Part shown: one piece after another, positions 32,781 through 42,539 of the stretch
Numbering within the stretch: the first letter of the stretch is position 1
Layout of the letters: each line of letters opens with the position of its first letter
Source of the DNA: Megasphaera sp. NM10
GTDB lineage: Bacteria > Bacillota > Negativicutes > Veillonellales > Megasphaeraceae
Reading direction: 5' to 3'
Assembly (NCBI RefSeq): GCF_000417505.1
Contig: NZ_APHY01000066.1
Span: 1-42,539, forward strand
DNA: 42,539 bases
Translations under genes and position numbers: made by a program
The notes under the pieces: model-generated
Database searches by the model: none
Told to the model about the DNA's origin: nothing
What the model saw: the letters and a program-made list of their open reading frames with translations, nothing else

Positions 32781-33842
32781 TTATTCCGAATCGGAAAGAT
32801 GGAAATCACTATTCAAGTCAGAGAAATTATCGGCAAAGCCCTGGGTCATGTAGACGGCATTGTCGCTGCCTGTGATTTCACAGTTGACGCCTTCCATGCT
32901 GCTTGCCAGTTCCATCCCCTTCTGCGGTCCCAGGACGAAGACGATAGTCGTCATCATGTCGCTGAGCATGCCTGCATGAGGTACGGAACCGTCGATGACG
33001 ACAGAGTCGCTCATGACGCCGGACCGGGCGGGATAGCCCGTGCGGGGGTCGAAGATATGGTGGTAGCGGACGCCATCCTGGATGAAATAGCGTTCATAGT
33101 CGCCTGATGTGGACAGGGCCTGGTTCTCGATGGATACGATGCCCAGGAAGCTCTTGTCGTCGTCAGAGCGGGGATGTTTGATACCAATGCGCCAGGGCTT
33201 GCCCTTGGTCGTCTTGCCGACGGCATACATCGAGCTGGCGCCGAGGTTGATGAGGCCGCTTTCGATGTGGTGTTTTTCATAAATCTTGCGGATTTCATCG
33301 ACAGCATAGCCTTTGGCCACGCCGCCCAGGTCGATGGCCATGCCCGGTTTAGCCAGCATGACGCTGTGGTCTTCCGGCCGCAGGAGGATGTCCTTATAGT
33401 TGACCTTCATCAGGGCCTGGGAAATCTCATCGGCTGACGGCACGTGCTGGTCGTCGTTGCCGATGCGCCATAAATTGGTCATGACGCCAACGGTAATGTC
33501 CCATTCGCCCTGGCTCTTGGCCGAATAATCCTTGGCGTATTCAATCATTTCATAAATGGCCGGGTCGACCTGGACGTATGCTTTGCCGGCAGCGGCATTG
33601 ATACGGCTTACGTCGCTGTCTTCATTCTGTCCTGCCAGTTTGTCCAGCTGATTCAGGCGTTCAAAGCCTTCATCGACTGCTTCTTTGGCTTCTTTCCCGG
33701 ACGCCCGCAGGGAGACCGTCGTATCCATGGCGACACCGCTCCTATCAAAAGAAGACTCCGGATGCAGACTGCATCCGGAGCAACTAAGGATGATGAGGAA
33801 CGCCATGGTGAGAAGAACCCATACATACCGTTTCTTATCCAT
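32781..33842 (-). CDS. apbE: FAD:protein FMN transferase ApbE (lipoprotein)
   Basis: ApbE covalently links FMN to a Thr in flavoproteins such as RnfD and RnfG, outside the cytoplasmic membrane. The 353-aa protein has a lipoprotein-type signal (FLIILSCSGCS; lipid Cys at 21 or 24). Family motifs MDTTVSLRA, DLGGVAKGYAVD, GLINLGASSM, HIFDPRTGYPA and the metal site at GMLSDMMTT (usually A-D-x-x-T-T) are present. It begins 3 bases after rnfB, so the modifying enzyme is in the operon of its targets. Confidence 0.94.
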   Translation of the reverse strand: MDKKRYVWVLLTMAFLIILSCSGCSLHPESSFDRSGVAMDTTVSLRASGKEAKEAVDEGFERLNQLDKLAGQNEDSDVSRINAAAGKAYVQVDPAIYEMIEYAKDYSAKSQGEWDITVGVMTNLWRIGNDDQHVPSADEISQALMKVNYKDILLRPEDHSVMLAKPGMAIDLGGVAKGYAVDEIRKIYEKHHIESGLINLGASSMYAVGKTTKGKPWRIGIKHPRSDDDKSFLGIVSIENQALSTSGDYERYFIQDGVRYHHIFDPRTGYPARSGVMSDSVVIDGSVPHAGMLSDMMTTIVFVLGPQKGMELASSMEGVNCEITGSDNAVYMTQGFADNFSDLNSDFHLSDSE

Positions 33843-33845
33843 GTA

Positions 33846-34703
33846 TTAACCTACGTTTTCTTCTTTCTTGAAAGAGCCTTTGATCATTTCGTTGATGGCA
33901 CCAGTCGGGCACTTGGTCAGGCAGGTAGCATTGTCACAGGTATGGCAGATGTCCTGGTTGACGACGGCCAGATGGTCGATGATCTTGATAGCCCCTTCTT
34001 CCTGATGCGAGCAGTTACGCATGCAGGAACCGCAGCCGAGGCACAGGGCCTTGCAGTTCTTCATAGCCGGAGCGCCGAAATCTTTGGAGCTGCAGCTGAT
34101 GCTGACTTTGGCACTGATCGGCAGGAGTTCGATGACGTGGTTCGGGCAGACAGAAGCGCATTTACCGCAGCCTGTGCAGAGCGTCTTGTTGACGACAGGC
34201 AGGCCATTTTCGCCCATGCTCATAGCACCGAACGGGCAGGCACGCGTGCAGTTGCCGAAGCCGAGACAGCCGAATTTACAGAATTTCGGGCCCTGCTGGA
34301 CGATCTTAGCAGCCGCGCAGTCATGAACACCTTTGTATTCATAAGCCAGTTTGGCAATGCCATTGCCGCCGCGGCATTTGATGTGAGCGTATTTCGGTTC
34401 CGTAGCTTCAGCGACTTTGCCTGTCAACTTAGCGACGACAGCAGCGACTTCAGCTTTACCAGGAACACAGAGGTTAGGCGGAACGTTCGGGTCGAGGACG
34501 ACGGCTTCCGCATATTTTGCACAGCCGGCGAAACCGCAGGCACCGCACTGGCCCTGAGGAAGTGCTTCTTTTACTTCGCCGATGAGCGGATTTTCTTCCA
34601 TGGCAAATTTCTTATCAGCACTTGCAAGGATAAAGCCGAAGACGATACCGATGCAAACCATGACGCCGACAGCATACATAGCTATCGTTGTATAATCGTA
34701 CAT
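33846..34703 (-). CDS. rnfB: Rnf complex subunit RnfB
   Basis: RnfB takes electrons from reduced ferredoxin. An N-terminal membrane anchor (about 8-27) is followed by the RnfB-specific cluster C53, C56, C61, C79 (GQCGACGFAGC). Four further Cys groups follow: CKFGCLGFGNCTRACP, CTGCGKCASVCP, CLGCGSCMRNCS and CHTCDNATCLTKCP. The 285 residues could thus carry up to five clusters, more than proteobacterial RnfB but like the clostridial form. Confidence 0.95.
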   Translation of the reverse strand: MYDYTTIAMYAVGVMVCIGIVFGFILASADKKFAMEENPLIGEVKEALPQGQCGACGFAGCAKYAEAVVLDPNVPPNLCVPGKAEVAAVVAKLTGKVAEATEPKYAHIKCRGGNGIAKLAYEYKGVHDCAAAKIVQQGPKFCKFGCLGFGNCTRACPFGAMSMGENGLPVVNKTLCTGCGKCASVCPNHVIELLPISAKVSISCSSKDFGAPAMKNCKALCLGCGSCMRNCSHQEEGAIKIIDHLAVVNQDICHTCDNATCLTKCPTGAINEMIKGSFKKEENVG

Positions 34704-34724
34704 AATCTAATTCACTCCTTTGCC

Positions 34725-35297
34725 TTAAATCATACCGGAGAAGCCGAGGAAGGCCAGGGACATCATACCGGCGACGATGAAAGCGATTGGTGTGCCTTTC
34801 AGAGCGTGGGGAACAGCGGCATAGTCCAATTTTTCACGGCAGCTTGCCATGAGGATCAGAGCTACGGCGAAGCCGAGGCCTGCGCCAACAGCGAAGACGA
34901 TGTTTTCCAAGAAGTTATAACCGCTGGTGACACTGATGACCGGGACGGACAGGACGATACAGTTCGTAGCGATCAGCATGAGGTAAATGCCCCACATGTT
35001 ATACAAGGTCGGCGATTCTTTCTTGATGACGATTTCCAGTAACTGTACGAAACTTGCGATCAAGATAACGAAGGAAATCGTGCGCAGGAATTCCAAATGA
35101 AGCGGTACCAGGACTAAGTTGTACAGGCACCATGCCAGGATAGTACTCATAGTGATGACGGCAGTGACGGCGAAGCCCATGCCGACAGAGGCGTTCAGGT
35201 TCTTGGAAACGCCGAAGAAGATACACAAACCGAGGAACTTGGTCAATACGAAGTTGTTAATCAAGACAGCCCCGATGAACAGCGTAAAGTATTCCAT
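34725..35297 (-). CDS. rnfA: Rnf complex subunit RnfA
   Basis: An integral membrane subunit (190 aa, about six helices) related to RnfE and NqrE. The half-channel motif LGLCIFFGVSKN with the conserved cysteine is visible, and GLGFAVALILMASCREKLD near the end. It shares one base with rnfE, so translation is coupled; rnfB starts 21 bases further on. Confidence 0.95.
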   Translation of the reverse strand: MEYFTLFIGAVLINNFVLTKFLGLCIFFGVSKNLNASVGMGFAVTAVITMSTILAWCLYNLVLVPLHLEFLRTISFVILIASFVQLLEIVIKKESPTLYNMWGIYLMLIATNCIVLSVPVISVTSGYNFLENIVFAVGAGLGFAVALILMASCREKLDYAAVPHALKGTPIAFIVAGMMSLAFLGFSGMI

Positions 35298-35920
35298 TAT
35301 CCTTCACTCCCTTTCAGTTGTCTCTGTCTTTCAACATGTTCATTCCAGATTTTGAAACCAGCCATGATGAAACCGATGAGCATGAAGGCTCCAGGCGGCA
35401 AGGCCATGATCAGAGCCGGCTGATAGGACGGACCGAAGACAGGGATACCAAAGAAGGTACCGTTGCCGAGGATTTCACGGACGAAGGAAATGAGGAACAT
35501 AGCAATGGTGAAGCCAATGCCCATGCCCATGCCGTCGAGGAAGGAAACGACGACGCCGTTTTTCGATGCAACCGATTCAGCACGAGCCAGGATGATAGCA
35601 AATACGACGACCAGGTCGAGGTATACGCCCAGGGCTTTGTACAGATCCGGAGCAAAAGCCTGTAAGAACAGCTGTACGCACGTTACGATAGTAGCGATAC
35701 AGGTGATGTAAACAGGGATACGGACTTTTTTGTTGATCAGCTTGTGAATGATGGAAACGACCGTATTGTTAGCCGTGATGACGAACCATACTGTGCAGCC
35801 CATGGTCAGGCCATTGACGATGCTTGTCGTAACGGCAAGGCCCGGGCACAGGCTCAAGGCCAGGACGAAGTACGGGTTTTCTTCAATAATGCCTCTAGTA
35901 AATACTTTCCAAAGATTCAT
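35297..35920 (-). CDS. rnfE: Rnf complex subunit RnfE
   Basis: The sister membrane subunit of RnfA (207 aa). The conserved region NPYFVLALSLCPGLAVTTS contains the cysteine that, with the one in RnfA, forms the intramembrane iron site in Rnf/Nqr. About six helices; it ends with a charged tail. It starts 2 bases after rnfG. Confidence 0.95.
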   Translation of the reverse strand: MNLWKVFTRGIIEENPYFVLALSLCPGLAVTTSIVNGLTMGCTVWFVITANNTVVSIIHKLINKKVRIPVYITCIATIVTCVQLFLQAFAPDLYKALGVYLDLVVVFAIILARAESVASKNGVVVSFLDGMGMGIGFTIAMFLISFVREILGNGTFFGIPVFGPSYQPALIMALPPGAFMLIGFIMAGFKIWNEHVERQRQLKGSEG

Positions 35921-35922
35921 TA

Positions 35923-36474
35923 TTATTTACCCCCTAACTCTGCTGCTTTCTGAACAGCCTGTTTAACGCCCAAAGTGAAAGCACGGGAAGAAATGGTAGC
36001 ACCGGTCATAGCCTGGATTTTATCCTTTTCGCTAGCACTCTTGGTGACTTCCAAGTTTTCCAGTTTTTTGCCTTTGAACTGATCTTTAAACGGAGATTTA
36101 GCACCTCTGTCGCCGAGGCCCGGAGTTTCGTTGGCTTCGAGGACCGTGTAGTCCATAACCGTGCCATCCATGGAAACAGCCGTCAGCATCTTGATAGCGC
36201 CGCCGTAACCTTTCGGAGCCGTCGGAATGATATAAGCCACTTTCTTGCCGCCCTGTTCAGCGACGAAGGTATCTTTTTCGCCAGGGACGGGATCGAATTT
36301 TTCAGCCTGCGGAACGAGGGATTTCATGGAATCCTGTTTCATCTGTTCAGCTTTTTCATAGGCAATCTTGCTGGTAGCAGCATAGACGACGCCGATGATA
36401 CAGCCGGAAACCAGGCAGGTCAGGATAAGGTTCATCGCAACCTTGAAGATTCCGCTTTCGTTTTTGTCTGCCAT
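35923..36474 (-). CDS. rnfG: Rnf complex subunit RnfG
   Basis: A 183-aa subunit with one N-terminal membrane anchor (about 11-32) and an extracytoplasmic FMN domain. The covalent-flavin motif is TGATIS (T160 is the likely FMN acceptor for ApbE), preceded by the usual ETPGLGDR segment. It starts 1 base after rnfD. Confidence 0.95.
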   Translation of the reverse strand: MADKNESGIFKVAMNLILTCLVSGCIIGVVYAATSKIAYEKAEQMKQDSMKSLVPQAEKFDPVPGEKDTFVAEQGGKKVAYIIPTAPKGYGGAIKMLTAVSMDGTVMDYTVLEANETPGLGDRGAKSPFKDQFKGKKLENLEVTKSASEKDKIQAMTGATISSRAFTLGVKQAVQKAAELGGK

Positions 36475-36475
36475 T

Positions 36476-37507
36476 TTATTTAGCCCCCTTTTTTACTGCG
36501 CCAAAGACGGTCGGTTTGACCAGACGGTCGATGAGCGGAGTCAAGGTATTCATGAGCAAGATGGAGTAGCAAACCCCTTCCGGATAACCGCCGAGAGTAC
36601 GGATGAGGACCGTAATCAGGCCGCAGCCCAATGCGAAGATCATCTGGCCTTTCAGGGTAATCGGAGCCGTGACCATATCGGTTGCCATGAAGAAGGCGCC
36701 GATGATGAGGCCGCCAGCCATCATTTCAAAGATTGCAACGTTGACGCCATAGAAAGCACCCATGAGGACGCCGACGGTAGCGATCATGATGACCGGAACC
36801 TGCCAGTTGATGTAGCCTTTGTAGATCAGCCACAGACCACCGAGGATGAGGAGGACTGTCGACGTTTCACCGAGGGAACCGTTGCGGAACCCGAAGAATA
36901 AGCTCTGATAAATGCTGCCCCAATCGTTAGTACCGAAGAGATTGAAGAGAGCATCTACGCCGCCGTGTTTGAAGACGTTCAGCGGTGTAGCCCCAGCGAC
37001 ACCGTCGATGACGGTCCCATTGAGCTGGGTCCAGGTCGTCATGGCGATCGGCCAGGAAACCATCAAACCAGCACGGCCGACGTGAGCCGGGTTGAAGATG
37101 TTGTAGCCAAGGCCGCCCATGGCCTGTTTACAAACGACGATTGCCAGGAAGGAACCGATGATGCTCATCCACCAGGGAAGGCTCGGCGGGCAGCACATAG
37201 CCAGGAGAAGGCCCGTGATGACGGCAGAACCATCTTTGATGGTGACGCGTTTGTGCATCAGTTTTTCCCATAAGAATTCAAATACAACTGCCGAGACAAT
37301 TGCGACGATGATATTGACGAGAGCATTGACACCGAAATAGTAGACGCCGAACGCAGCAGCCGGTACAAGGGCGGCGACGACATTCCACATGATCTTAGGA
37401 ATGGTTTCGTTACAGCGAACATGCGGTGAAGATGCTACGGTAAGTTTAAATTCCTGCATGTCTTTAGCATCCTTTCCATTTGTTTGTCCTTTAGCTTCTG
37501 GACTCAT
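36476..37507 (-). CDS. rnfD: Rnf complex subunit RnfD
   Basis: A polytopic membrane subunit (343 aa). SSPHV near the start is the family signature. The covalent FMN motif is DGVAGATPL with T174 as the likely acceptor. An additional 18 residues (SPEAKGQTNGKD...) precede the usual N-terminus; an in-frame internal ATG (residue 17) may be the real start, though AAGGGAT supports the first ATG. Confidence 0.94.
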   Translation of the reverse strand: MSPEAKGQTNGKDAKDMQEFKLTVASSPHVRCNETIPKIMWNVVAALVPAAAFGVYYFGVNALVNIIVAIVSAVVFEFLWEKLMHKRVTIKDGSAVITGLLLAMCCPPSLPWWMSIIGSFLAIVVCKQAMGGLGYNIFNPAHVGRAGLMVSWPIAMTTWTQLNGTVIDGVAGATPLNVFKHGGVDALFNLFGTNDWGSIYQSLFFGFRNGSLGETSTVLLILGGLWLIYKGYINWQVPVIMIATVGVLMGAFYGVNVAIFEMMAGGLIIGAFFMATDMVTAPITLKGQMIFALGCGLITVLIRTLGGYPEGVCYSILLMNTLTPLIDRLVKPTVFGAVKKGAK

Positions 37508-37524
37508 GATATCCCTTCTTCCAA

Positions 37525-38880
37525 TTAGTTCTTGGCTTTCTGTGCTTCAGCTTTAGCCTGCGCTACGCGCTGGATAGCTTTGCACTGGCCTTTCGCATTG
37601 CGGATATACTGGACAATGTTACGTTTTGCCGGGCAGGTATAGACACAGCTGCCACATTCAACACAGTTCATGACGCCGTATTCCATGCATTTATCCCATG
37701 CCTGACAGGACGAGAAGATGCTGAGCTGGCTCGGAATGAGGCCCATGGGACATGCTTCTACGCAACGGCCGCAGCGGATGCACGGAGATTCTTCGCCGAC
37801 CTGGCATTTTTCCGGAGAGAGAGCCAGAATACCGGAAGCCCCTTTGGTGATCGGCACATCGAGCTGATACTGGGCCAGACCCATCATCGGGCCGCCGGCG
37901 ATCAGGCGATCCGGCTGTTTGGAGAAGCCGCCGCAGTAGTCGATGGCTTCCTGGAAAGTCGTACCGATACGGAGACGGAGGTTCTTCGGTTCTTTGATGC
38001 AGTCACCGGTAACGGTCGTAAGGCGTTCGATGAAGGGGATGCCCTGGCAGACAGCATCGGTGATGGCAATGACCGTACCGACGTTGCTGACGACGCAGCC
38101 GACGTTCATAGGAAGTCCGCCCGGTTCGACCTGACGACCTGTGCAGGCTTCGATCATCATCTTTTCAGCACCCTGGGGGTACTTCGTCTTACAAGCGAGA
38201 ACCGTAACTTCAGGAATATCTTTGAAAGCTTCGGTCAGGTTCTGGATGGCTTCCGGTTTGTTGTCTTCAATGCCGATGAAAGCCTTCTTGACGCCGAGGA
38301 CTTTCATGCAGATCTGGACGCCCGTGACGAGTTTGTCCGTCGTTTCCTTTTCGACCATGGCACGATAGTCACAAGTCAGATACGGTTCACATTCGGCACC
38401 GTTGACGATGAACGTATCGACCGGTTTGTTCGGAGCCAATTTGACATGAGCCGGGAAAGTAGCACCGCCGCAGCCGACGACGCCGGCTTTCTTGATGAGT
38501 TCCAGGATTTCCTTGCTGTCGAGCTGTTTCCAGTCGTGAGCCTGGGGAATCCCTTCTGCCCATTCATCTTTGCCATCTGCTTCGATGACGACAGCCATGC
38601 ATTTGACCATCATGTTGTGCGGCATAGGCGCAACTTTGATGACTTTGCCGGACGTAGATGCATGGATGTCGGCATGCAAGAATGCGTCACTCGTCCCGAT
38701 AAGCTGGCCTTTCTTGACCAGGTCACCGACTTTGACGGTCGGCGTACAAGGCGCACCAAAGTGCTGGCTCATGGGAATGACGACTTGAGCCGGTACTGCC
38801 GGGGTTTCTATGGCTTTGTCTTTTGCATAGATCTTGCCATCGTCAGGATGGACCCCACCTCTTTTAAAGGTATTCAACAT
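37525..38880 (-). CDS. rnfC: Rnf complex subunit RnfC
   Basis: The NADH-dehydrogenase-like peripheral subunit that reduces NAD+. The 451-aa protein has the RnfC barrel (HFGAPCTPTVKVGDLVKKGQ), an FMN/NAD fold (GCGGATFPAHVKL) and two 4Fe-4S motifs, CIRCGRCVEACPMGL and CVECGSCVYTCPAK. It is the first gene of rnfCDGEAB-apbE. GAGGTG lies 7 bases before the ATG at 38880; the in-frame TTG at 38883 is less well placed. Confidence 0.95.
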   Translation of the reverse strand: MLNTFKRGGVHPDDGKIYAKDKAIETPAVPAQVVIPMSQHFGAPCTPTVKVGDLVKKGQLIGTSDAFLHADIHASTSGKVIKVAPMPHNMMVKCMAVVIEADGKDEWAEGIPQAHDWKQLDSKEILELIKKAGVVGCGGATFPAHVKLAPNKPVDTFIVNGAECEPYLTCDYRAMVEKETTDKLVTGVQICMKVLGVKKAFIGIEDNKPEAIQNLTEAFKDIPEVTVLACKTKYPQGAEKMMIEACTGRQVEPGGLPMNVGCVVSNVGTVIAITDAVCQGIPFIERLTTVTGDCIKEPKNLRLRIGTTFQEAIDYCGGFSKQPDRLIAGGPMMGLAQYQLDVPITKGASGILALSPEKCQVGEESPCIRCGRCVEACPMGLIPSQLSIFSSCQAWDKCMEYGVMNCVECGSCVYTCPAKRNIVQYIRNAKGQCKAIQRVAQAKAEAQKAKN

Positions 38881-38947
38881 CAAAAATCACCTCATTATTA
38901 TATAATGAAAAATAATAAAAACATGAATCATGCTTTCAATCGCTTAC

Positions 38948-38976
38948 ATTATATCATTATGTAGCATATTATTCAA
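38948..38976 (-). promoter_or_regulatory. Promoter of the rnf-apbE operon
   Basis: TTGAAT (38971-38976), 17 bases, TATAAT (38948-38953) on the minus strand, with about 60 bases of leader before rnfC. Confidence 0.7.
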
Positions 38977-39285
38977 TGTGAAAATCAGAGCAAAGTTACA
39001 CATTTAACTTATTTTTATGACCTGCCGGGCGCAGGAAAAAGAAGTCAAAAATTGTCCGGATACAAAGAGATAACGTAGTTACATTTCCGTATACGTCACC
39101 TGTTTTGTATAGTATAAAGGCCGTTCTTACCCTATTTTATAAGGATGCATAATAACAAAAAATAGTTTATTTTTCATGTCGCCGTAACTAACTTTTATCG
39201 TATTTTGACGGCTCTAGAACAACTTGCCATACGTTCAATAAATCACATATATATGCATCCTATATGTGTCTGCCGCATAGACGCG
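38977..39285. other. Intergenic region without a gene; possible structured RNA
   Basis: About 310 AT-rich bases between the rnf promoter and the pyrG terminator, with no convincing ORF. Visible structure: hairpin CACATATA/TATATGTG (39244-39268) whose loop TATGCATCC is complementary to GGATGCATA at 39143-39151, plus a self-complementary CGTATACG (39088-39095) that resembles the GTATAC motif at the LysR promoter. No function is assigned. Confidence 0.35.
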
Positions 39286-39315
39286 AAAAAGGCGCTGTCT
39301 TATGACAGCGCCTTT
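39286..39315 (-). terminator. Terminator of pyrG
   Basis: GGCGCTGTC (39291-39299), 4-base loop, GACAGCGCC (39304-39312); T5 on the minus strand. Confidence 0.9.
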
Positions 39316-39317
39316 GG

Positions 39318-39441
39318 GAGTATTAAGTTTGCAGTTTGTAGTTTTTAGTGAAGTTTTTTAAATTTAAAGCCATCTTCTACAAACTCCGTACTACAAACTA
39401 TAAATTAAAAGGGGCCTGGCATGATGGCAGAACCCTTCATG
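39318..39441. repeat. Third full copy of the composite intergenic element
   Basis: Left heptamers GTTTGCA, GTTTGTA, GTTTTTA (39327-39347). Core containing TTTAAATTTAAAGCCATC. Right arm read on the minus strand GTTTGTA, GTACGGA, GTTTGTA (39398 back to 39378). Then CATGATGGCAGAA and CCTTCATG (39420-39441). The core is inverted relative to 13339-13446. 39318-39341 matches 21653-21676 exactly in reverse complement. Confidence 0.78.
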
Positions 39442-39457
39442 CGGCGGCCCCCACTAA

Positions 39458-41092
<1,635 letters not shown>

Positions 41093-41134
41093 TCATCGAA
41101 TCAAAAATCAATCAATAACTTTTATTTTATTATA

Positions 41135-42539
41135 TTACATTTTTTCAGGAGCAGAAACCCCTAAAATAGCCAAACTGTTGGCGATAGTGATGCGGACTGC
41201 CGTGACCAGGGCCAGACGGGCTCTTTCCAGATTCTTGTCTTCCTGGATGATGCGGCAGTGGTTGTAGAACGTATGGAACATACCGGCCAGTTCGTGGACG
41301 AAGTGGGCAATGCGGTGCGGTGCCCGTTCGCGGGCGGCACGCTGGACTTCTTCCGGGAAGGCGGCCATCTTCTTGATGAGTTCCAGTTCGTATTCGTTGG
41401 TCAGCGTATCCCATTTGACGTCGGACCAGTCCGTGCTGAGGTCGGCGCCGGCTTCCTTGGCCTGACGGTAAATGCTGTAGATACGGGCATGAGCGTACTG
41501 GATATAATAGACCGGGTTTTCGTTGCTGTGCGATTTTGCCAGGTCCAGGTCGAAATCGAGCTGCGTATCCAGGGAACGCATGATGAAGAAGTAACGGGCT
41601 GCATCGGTACCAACTTCTTCGATGAGTTCGTTCAGCGTAATGGCCTGGCCCGTGCGCTTGCTCATCTTGACCGGTTTGCCGTCGCGGAAGAGGCTGACCA
41701 TCTGCAAGAGGAGCACTTCCAGCTGATTGACGTCATAGCCGAGGGCCGCCATGGCCGCTTTGACACGGGCTACATAGCGTGGTGGTCGGCGCCCCAGATA
41801 TTGATCATCTTCTTGAAGCCCCGGTCGTATTTATTCTTATGATAAGCGATATCGGCAGCCAGATAAGTCGGCACGCCGTTGTCGCGGATGACGACGCGGT
41901 CTTTGTCGTCGCCGTAATCCGTCGATTTCAGCCACAGGGCGCCGTCCTTTTCATAAATCTTACCCCGTTCTTCCAGGACCTTGCAGGCTGCCTGGATGGC
42001 ATCGGGATGGAGGGTCCGTTCGCTGAACCAGTTGTCATAATGGACGTTGAAATGGGCCAGGTCGCGTTTGAGGGCCTTGAGCTTTTCGGCATAGGCCCGG
42101 TCCTTGAAGAGTTCCAGCCGTTCTTCTTCAGGCATGTCCAGGTATTTGTCACCGTCCTGGTCGATGATGGCCTGGGCCGTTTCGATGATGTCGTGGCCGT
42201 GATAGCCGTTTTCCGGGATTTCTGCCGGCTTGCCCAACAGTTCCAGGTAGCGGGCATTGACGGAAGCGGCCAGGTTGTTCATCTGGTTGCCGGCGTCGTT
42301 GATGTAGTATTCGGCCTGGACGTTATAGCCCGCAGCCCGCAGGAGATTGACCAGGGCACTGCCATAAGCGGCGCCGCGGCCGTGACCGACGTGGAGCGGC
42401 CCTGTCGGGTTGGCACTGACGTATTCGACCTGGATCGTGTCTTCTTTGCGCAGCGGTGCATGGCCATAGGCATCGCCGGCAGCCAGGATCTGTTGAGCGT
42501 ATCGTAAATGACGTCATTCTTCAAGAAGAAGTTGATGCT
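41135..42539 (-). CDS. argS: Arginyl-tRNA synthetase, N-terminus outside the window, two one-base frameshifts
   Basis: ArgS charges tRNA-Arg. The class I HIGH motif appears as HVGHGRG after SANPTGPL, and the KMSK motif is intact in PVKMSKRTGQ. The C-terminal DALR anticodon domain ends in LAILGVSAPEKM. The protein lies in three frames. One base is missing at about 41778 (adding it gives ADHHGYVARVKAAM) and one at about 42493 (adding it gives DTL-x-QILAAGDAYG). Because ArgS is essential and both halves are otherwise perfect, sequencing or assembly error is the likeliest cause. The start codon is beyond the right edge. Confidence 0.9.

Noticed and set aside
38975-39004. CRP-type site upstream of rnfC (AATGTG...CACATT)
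   Set aside because: The half-sites are separated by 18 bases, far more than a CRP/Fnr dimer accommodates.

Overview
The window is a 42.5 kb piece of ordinary chromosome from an anaerobic member of the Firmicutes, most likely a Megasphaera-like species (Negativicutes, Veillonellaceae). This rests on the gene content: a complete Rnf complex with its ApbE flavin transferase, a glycolate oxidase/D-lactate dehydrogenase type flavoprotein, reverse rubrerythrin, type III pantothenate kinase, an ECF vitamin transporter core joined to truA, and the block divIC-S1-ppx-tilS-hpt-ftsH-birA-coaX-dusB-greA-lysS. The DNA is moderately GC-rich with strongly biased third codon positions, so most long antisense frames are shadows. 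I see no tRNA, rRNA, transposase, prophage or CRISPR array. The species assignment is an inference.

Layout. 1-4.5 kb: start of a secreted-protein gene (-), reverse rubrerythrin (+), a LysR regulator (-) divergent from a tandem UspA protein and a radical SAM/SPASM protein (+). 4.5-12.6 kb (-): a TVP38/VTT membrane protein, an unusual TrpD-like protein, then DUF805-feoA-feoB-ecfA1-ecfA2-ecfT-truA read as one long unit. 12.7-16.3 kb: an unknown acidic protein (+), uppP, a small P-loop protein resembling BREX-3 BrxF, and a secreted protein with BamE-like repeats (-). 16.5-27.3 kb (-): the housekeeping block from divIC to lysS. 27.5-32.1 kb: glcD, an FMN riboswitch with ribBA, and a Crp/Fnr regulator divergent from a ferredoxin-like protein. 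32.2-38.9 kb (-): rnfCDGEAB-apbE, with an Lrp regulator downstream. 39.5-42.5 kb (-): pyrG and the 3' part of argS.

Functionally, Rnf couples ferredoxin oxidation and NAD+ reduction to an ion gradient. ApbE attaches FMN to RnfD and RnfG, and the riboswitch-controlled ribBA makes flavin precursor. GlcD, rubrerythrin and the FeoAB iron importer fit flavin- and Fe-S-based anaerobic metabolism.

Two things stand out beyond the genes. First, intergenic gaps carry a dispersed mosaic element: near-identical bidirectional terminators (GCTGTC/GACAGC stems), arrays of 7-bp units that keep their period while the unit sequence varies, inverted arms around an AT-rich core, a GTAGGGG hairpin and a GATGGCAG module. 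Second, several conserved genes (usp, feoB, glcD, and argS twice, perhaps also the first gene) are broken by single-base indels. These look more like assembly errors than real decay, because argS is essential.
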